DNA from: Polyangiaceae bacterium
Lineage (GTDB): Bacteria > Myxococcota_A > Polyangia > Polyangiales > Polyangiaceae
Direction of reading: 5' to 3'
Assembly (NCBI GenBank): GCA_029266615.1
Contig: JAQSWN010000089.1
Location: 1-44,061, forward strand
DNA length: 44,061 bases
In this document: piece by piece, positions 41,161 to 44,061 of the stretch
Layout of the letters: every line of letters begins with the position of its first letter
How positions within the stretch are numbered: position 1 is the first letter of the stretch
Position numbers and translations under genes: made by a program
Notes under the pieces: model-generated
Databases searched by the model: none
What the model was told of the DNA's origin: nothing
What the model saw: only the letters and a program-made list of their open reading frames with translations

Positions 41161-42804
41161 TCAGTCCTTCAATGGCGTCGCCTTTAGCGCCGCTTTCCCC
41201 TCTTTGATGTAAACGCTGAACTTCACTCGCTTCGCGCCATGACGGTTCATGAGCGTGTCGCGGTTCTTCTTCAACGTGGATTCGAACTTGTCGTAGGTGA
41301 AGCCCTCGGTGCTTTCGCCGCACTGCTGCTTGAGCGCGACGAAGTCCTGGTACACCTGACGCCACTCCGCCAGCTCCGACGACTCCCCACCCCAACCGGC
41401 GGGCCCGGGGCCAGCGCTGGAAGGCATGTCGGTGGCAGCCTCCCTGGTCGAGTCCAAATGCGCGGCGCCGCCGGGGCGCCCCGGCGGCCGCGGCAACCGC
41501 GTCGGCGCGGTGGGCAGGGCCTTGGGCGTAGAGATCGGCGCGCTGTGGGGCAGGTTCACCGAAGGCGCCGCCGGCATGTTCTCGCCGGGGAAGCTGAACG
41601 CGCTCATCTGCGGCTCGGCCGGAAGGTCGCCGAGCACCTCCTTCAAGTCGGCCGGGCCTCGCCTTGGGCCACCGCCCTTCGCGAGGATCTTGTCGACGCC
41701 GTCGTTCAGGTCCGAAGCGATGCGCCGGAAAACGCCGCGGAAGCGGCTGGGCTGCAGCTGGTCGGACTCCCCTTTGGCGAGCTTTTGGACCTCGAGGCGG
41801 AAGTTGTGAATCGGCCGCGTGTGCTCCAGCAAGCTGAAGGCGATGCCGATGAGCGCGCCGGCCAACGCGATACCCACCGCCAAACCGACGTGAGCGTTGG
41901 CCTTGTCCTGGTCGTCTGCCTTTTGCAGGAAGCCCAGCGGACCTTCGACGGCTTTGGGCTCGCGCGCGACCGCGTACCCCGCGCCGAGCTTCCAAGCCTC
42001 GCCCGGCAGCTTCGAGTACTGCACGCCGACCATGCCAGCGATCGTACGGATCTTGCTGCGACCCTTGGCTTGGTACTCCTCGTCGCTCTCCAGCGACGAA
42101 AAGTCACTCACGATTTGATCCAGCTGCGCCGAGTTGAAGGTCTCGGGTGCGCCCGAGGAGACGCGAGCGCCCGCGGTGTAAAACGCGATCGCGGCGCCTG
42201 TTCGCGAAGAGAGCTCGCGCGCGAAGCGGTCGTCCAAGATGCGCGCGCCGACGATCGCCCCCGCCGGCAGCTGCGACGTGTCCGCTTCGACCGGCCGCGC
42301 GACGACGCGGTAGATTCGATCCAACACCAAGGTGTCGTCCCGAATGTAGCCGCGGAGCGCGTCCGCGACGACTGGATAGCCGCCGAGCTCGAAGTCCTTG
42401 TTGCCCGACGCCTGCTCGTAACCGAGGTGCGCTACGACTCGGCCGTGCTGGTCGACGGCGAACACCGCGTCGAACGCTTGGTCGGCGGGGATCGCGGCGT
42501 TGACCTTCTTCAAGCCGGCGAGCGCTTTTTCGCGCGCCTCTTCCGGCACCTTTTGCTCGTTCTCGCTCGATTTGGCGAGCGACTTGGCGATGTCCTGATC
42601 GATGCCGAACGAGATGAGCTGCGCGGAGCGCTGACGCGCGTCGTTGCTCAAATACCAATTGACGACTTGGCTGTCGGACGACAGCGCTTCGCCCATCGCG
42701 CGGGCGCCCGCGCGGTTGTACATGCTCGTTGCCAGGAACAGCAGGAAGGTCGCGAGGCCGACCAACAAGCCCAAAACCACGTACCAGAAGCGTGATGCGA
42801 GCAT
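41161..42804 (-). CDS. Two-TM sensor-like membrane protein with HAMP-like segment (MXAN_5187-like)
   Basis: A 547-residue protein. TM1 is FWYVVLGLLVGLATFLLFLA (7-26). A long periplasmic part (30-300) looks like a cache/CHASE sensor: FDAVFAVDQHGRVVAHLGYE and GAIVGARILDDRFARELSSR. TM2 is GLAVGIALAGALIGIAFSLL (about 303-323), then a HAMP-like helix (HTRPIHNFRLEVQKLAKGES). A Pro/Gly-rich linker precedes a conserved-looking C-terminal domain of about 80 residues (WRQVYQDFVALKQQCGESTE, FSVYIKEGKAALKATP). The overall plan resembles Myxococcus MXAN_5187-type proteins, recalled without a search. There is no kinase or methyl-accepting domain. Its start is 3 nt after the stop of the cupredoxin-like gene. 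Confidence 0.75.
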   Translation of the reverse strand: MLASRFWYVVLGLLVGLATFLLFLATSMYNRAGARAMGEALSSDSQVVNWYLSNDARQRSAQLISFGIDQDIAKSLAKSSENEQKVPEEAREKALAGLKKVNAAIPADQAFDAVFAVDQHGRVVAHLGYEQASGNKDFELGGYPVVADALRGYIRDDTLVLDRIYRVVARPVEADTSQLPAGAIVGARILDDRFARELSSRTGAAIAFYTAGARVSSGAPETFNSAQLDQIVSDFSSLESDEEYQAKGRSKIRTIAGMVGVQYSKLPGEAWKLGAGYAVAREPKAVEGPLGFLQKADDQDKANAHVGLAVGIALAGALIGIAFSLLEHTRPIHNFRLEVQKLAKGESDQLQPSRFRGVFRRIASDLNDGVDKILAKGGGPRRGPADLKEVLGDLPAEPQMSAFSFPGENMPAAPSVNLPHSAPISTPKALPTAPTRLPRPPGRPGGAAHLDSTREAATDMPSSAGPGPAGWGGESSELAEWRQVYQDFVALKQQCGESTEGFTYDKFESTLKKNRDTLMNRHGAKRVKFSVYIKEGKAALKATPLKD

Positions 42805-42807
42805 GAT

Positions 42808-43605
42808 TTACTTGGCGTCCTGCGCTTTTAGGGCCTTGGCGGCCTTCTCGTCACTGGCCTTTTCTTCGGCGTCAGCGGTCTTCTGATCCATCACCTTGAT
42901 CGCGGCGCGGAGGTCCACGTCCGCGGCGTCCACCTTGACGGGCACGGCCTCCCCCACCTTCTTGCCGGCGAAGAACGCCTGCAACGTGTACTCGCCGGGG
43001 GTCTCCACGTTCACCGCAAACTCACCTTTGAGCGACGGGTACGTCACGCTCGCCACCGTCGGCTCGGCGACGATCCACATCCGCAGGCTCGGGGCGGCTT
43101 CGTCTCGAATCTCGTAAACGCCCGGCGCGGACGGCGTCCAATCGCGCGCGGCGCCCTGCCCCTGGTCGGCGGGGGCGAACGTCTTCTGATCCACGCCGTA
43201 CAAGCGGTGCTTGAACGGATCCGTATTTTGGAAGGTCAAACGCGTGCCGGGCACGACCACGATCGTGACCGGCGTCGTGCGACCGCCACCGATACGAATG
43301 AGGATAGGCTTGGGCGCAGGCTGCGGCGTCGACGCCAAGAGCGCGACACACAGCTCTTTGGGAATGTGCGGGAAGGGGCGGCGAAATTCGGAGCGCACGG
43401 TAGGGACCGGCTCACGGAACGAGAAGCCGTGATTGCTCGTCTCCTTCGCTTCGGCCCAAACCGGGTTGCGCAGAAGCCGGAAGCCTTCGAGTCGACCTTT
43501 GACGCGTGCAGCGTCAGCGCTTGCCGGAAGGGCCAGGAGCGCCAACACCGAGATCCCAACCCCCGCTCCCCAACGTCGCCATGACAGAGTCCGAAGCGTG
43601 CTCAT
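42808..43605 (-). CDS. Exported cupredoxin-like / regulatory-domain protein
   Basis: A 265-residue exported protein. The signal peptide is GVGISVLALLALPASADAA. The mature part is beta-rich: PILIRIGGGRTTPVTIVVVP, then RLTFQNTDPFKHRLYGVDQK, which resembles the strand/His region of plastocyanin-like folds. The PGVYEIRDEAAPSLRMWIVA strand has a Met-x-Ile pattern where cupredoxins have a Met ligand; a full copper-ligand set cannot be confirmed. A second domain (KGEFAVNVETPGEYTLQAFF) resembles a regulatory-like beta sandwich. The C-terminus is Lys/Ala-rich and helical. The gene is coupled to the sensor-like gene downstream. Confidence 0.75.
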   Translation of the reverse strand: MSTLRTLSWRRWGAGVGISVLALLALPASADAARVKGRLEGFRLLRNPVWAEAKETSNHGFSFREPVPTVRSEFRRPFPHIPKELCVALLASTPQPAPKPILIRIGGGRTTPVTIVVVPGTRLTFQNTDPFKHRLYGVDQKTFAPADQGQGAARDWTPSAPGVYEIRDEAAPSLRMWIVAEPTVASVTYPSLKGEFAVNVETPGEYTLQAFFAGKKVGEAVPVKVDAADVDLRAAIKVMDQKTADAEEKASDEKAAKALKAQDAK

Positions 43606-43630
43606 TGCCGTGGCACGGTAATCGGTATCC

Positions 43631-43933
43631 AGGCGAACGGGCCAGCGAAAAACGCGGACTGTCGTTTGACCAATCGACGAAATTCGCTGTCATTGAGCGA
43701 CAACCGGACGGCGGTCCTGTCAGTGCGGCTGCGAAAGCATGCCAGTTCGCCCGGAGTGGCCGAAGGAGCATTCCGCCGCTCCTCGACGCTGAAGGGACCG
43801 TGACCGCCTGTTCAACGAGCCGGTCTGCTGCATCTCCCGCCGTTGTCCCGGCTGTGGGCTCATTCGCGACAGCGGGTGGCTGGCTGTGTCCGAAACGGCC
43901 ACCCCACAAGGCGAACGGGCCAGCGAAAAACGC
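43631..43933. repeat. 25-bp direct repeat, 278 nt apart
   Basis: The 25 bases at 43631-43655 recur exactly at 43909-43933; both contain GGGCCAGCGAAAAACGC. The unit between them is 253 bp. Only the second copy continues into the hairpin, so the repeat may mark a duplicated or mobile intergenic element. Confidence 0.65.
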
Positions 43934-43943
43934 CGGCCCGTTC
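43913..43943. terminator. Strong hairpin with A5 loop
   Basis: GAACGGGCC (43913-43921) pairs perfectly with GGCCCGTTC (43935-43943), with GCG/CGC inside and loop AAAAA. On the minus strand the loop is T5. No T tract follows the stem, so it may be a structured element rather than a terminator. Confidence 0.4.
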
Positions 43944-44061
43944 AAAGGCAACTTACCGCTTGGGCCGCGAAGTCATGGTTGTAGTCCGAACCCCTAGCGT
44001 AGCTAGGTGGGAGACTCTTCATTCCCCGGCTTCTGGCTTCCCGGTGAGAAAATCCGGGCCT

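Larger units (their letters stand above)
43606..44061. other. Non-coding end region with direct repeat and hairpin
   Basis: About 460 bases upstream of the exported cupredoxin-like gene. Open frames are low quality. A 25-bp direct repeat (43631-43655 and 43909-43933) and a hairpin (43913-43943) are present. A frame starting at ATG 43975 is still open at the window edge but has no recognisable features. Base composition is less GC-rich than the neighbouring genes. Confidence 0.5.

Noticed and set aside
43514-43951. Minus-strand frame running into the exported protein gene
   Set aside because: It overlaps the signal peptide region, has no homology visible and lies across the direct repeat.
43952-44061. 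Possible tRNA or RNA gene at the right edge
   Set aside because: No cloverleaf could be built and no CCA or T-loop pattern fits.

Overview
The window is about 44 kb of very GC-rich, densely packed bacterial DNA with many lipoproteins. It most resembles a member of the Myxococcota, probably of the Polyangiales/Sorangium type. That call is inference from several features: a Ser/Thr kinase fused to a PilZ domain, lipoproteins with long Gly-rich linkers followed by Cys-rich segments, an OmpA protein with thrombospondin type 3 repeats, a helix/HAMP-type membrane protein like those named after Myxococcus loci, and a LexA-box-like site matching the Myxococcus consensus. No phage, insertion sequence, CRISPR array, rRNA or tRNA gene was recognised. 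Most genes are core or housekeeping genes.

Layout. 1-1406 (minus): the first 45 codons of hemB, a two-ACT-domain GcvR-like regulator and a YkgJ-type cysteine-cluster protein. 1765-5804: the stress-linked pair yeaH (DUF444) and spoVR, with an unknown gene inserted on the opposite strand and a small helical protein after spoVR. The usual third partner, prkA, is not in the window. 5801-8247: a TPR protein and a Gly-rich beta-propeller lipoprotein. 8255-10861 (minus): a kinase-PilZ fusion and a lipoprotein. 10876-14590: thiE, holB (minus), hisC and a TPR lipoprotein. 14593-24266 (minus): a respiratory complex I operon in the order nuoE-F-J-K-L-M-N, then a lipoprotein with a carboxypeptidase-regulatory/cupredoxin-like fold. 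nuoG, nuoH, nuoI and nuoA-D are absent, so complex I must be completed from another locus. NuoL carries a C-terminal PKD/Ig-like extension and NuoM an extra N-terminal segment.

24.7-27.1 kb: a zinc-ribbon/Pro-Gly-rich membrane protein, a DUF2752 protein and a small membrane-anchored protein. Two of these three genes are broken by single-base indels in G/C runs, so the stretch is either decaying or poorly assembled. 27.1-30.1 kb: the GTPase ychF, a class I glutamine amidotransferase and a dipeptide epimerase. 30.1-30.4 kb: a non-coding nested inverted-repeat element. 30.4-31.9 kb: a HAD-type 5'-nucleotidase like the eukaryotic purine enzymes.

32.2-34.8 kb: exbB-exbD-tonB for energised outer-membrane transport, then a cyclic-nucleotide-binding protein. 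34.9-35.6 kb: lexA, with a LexA box inside its own promoter and almost no 5' leader. 35.9-39.2 kb: an envelope operon (helical lipoprotein, OmpA/TSP3 lipoprotein, TPR/Cys-rich/beta-barrel protein) ended by a hairpin terminator. 39.2-43.6 kb (minus): family 4 uracil-DNA glycosylase, trxB, a two-TM HAMP-like sensor protein and a cupredoxin-like exported protein. 43.6-44.06 kb: non-coding DNA with a 25-bp direct repeat and a strong hairpin.

I did not find a clear undescribed multi-gene system. The most unusual items are the NuoL-PKD extension in a complex I operon lacking G-H-I, the kinase-PilZ fusion, the inverted-repeat element at 30.1-30.3 kb, the LexA-box/leaderless lexA promoter and the local cluster of indels.
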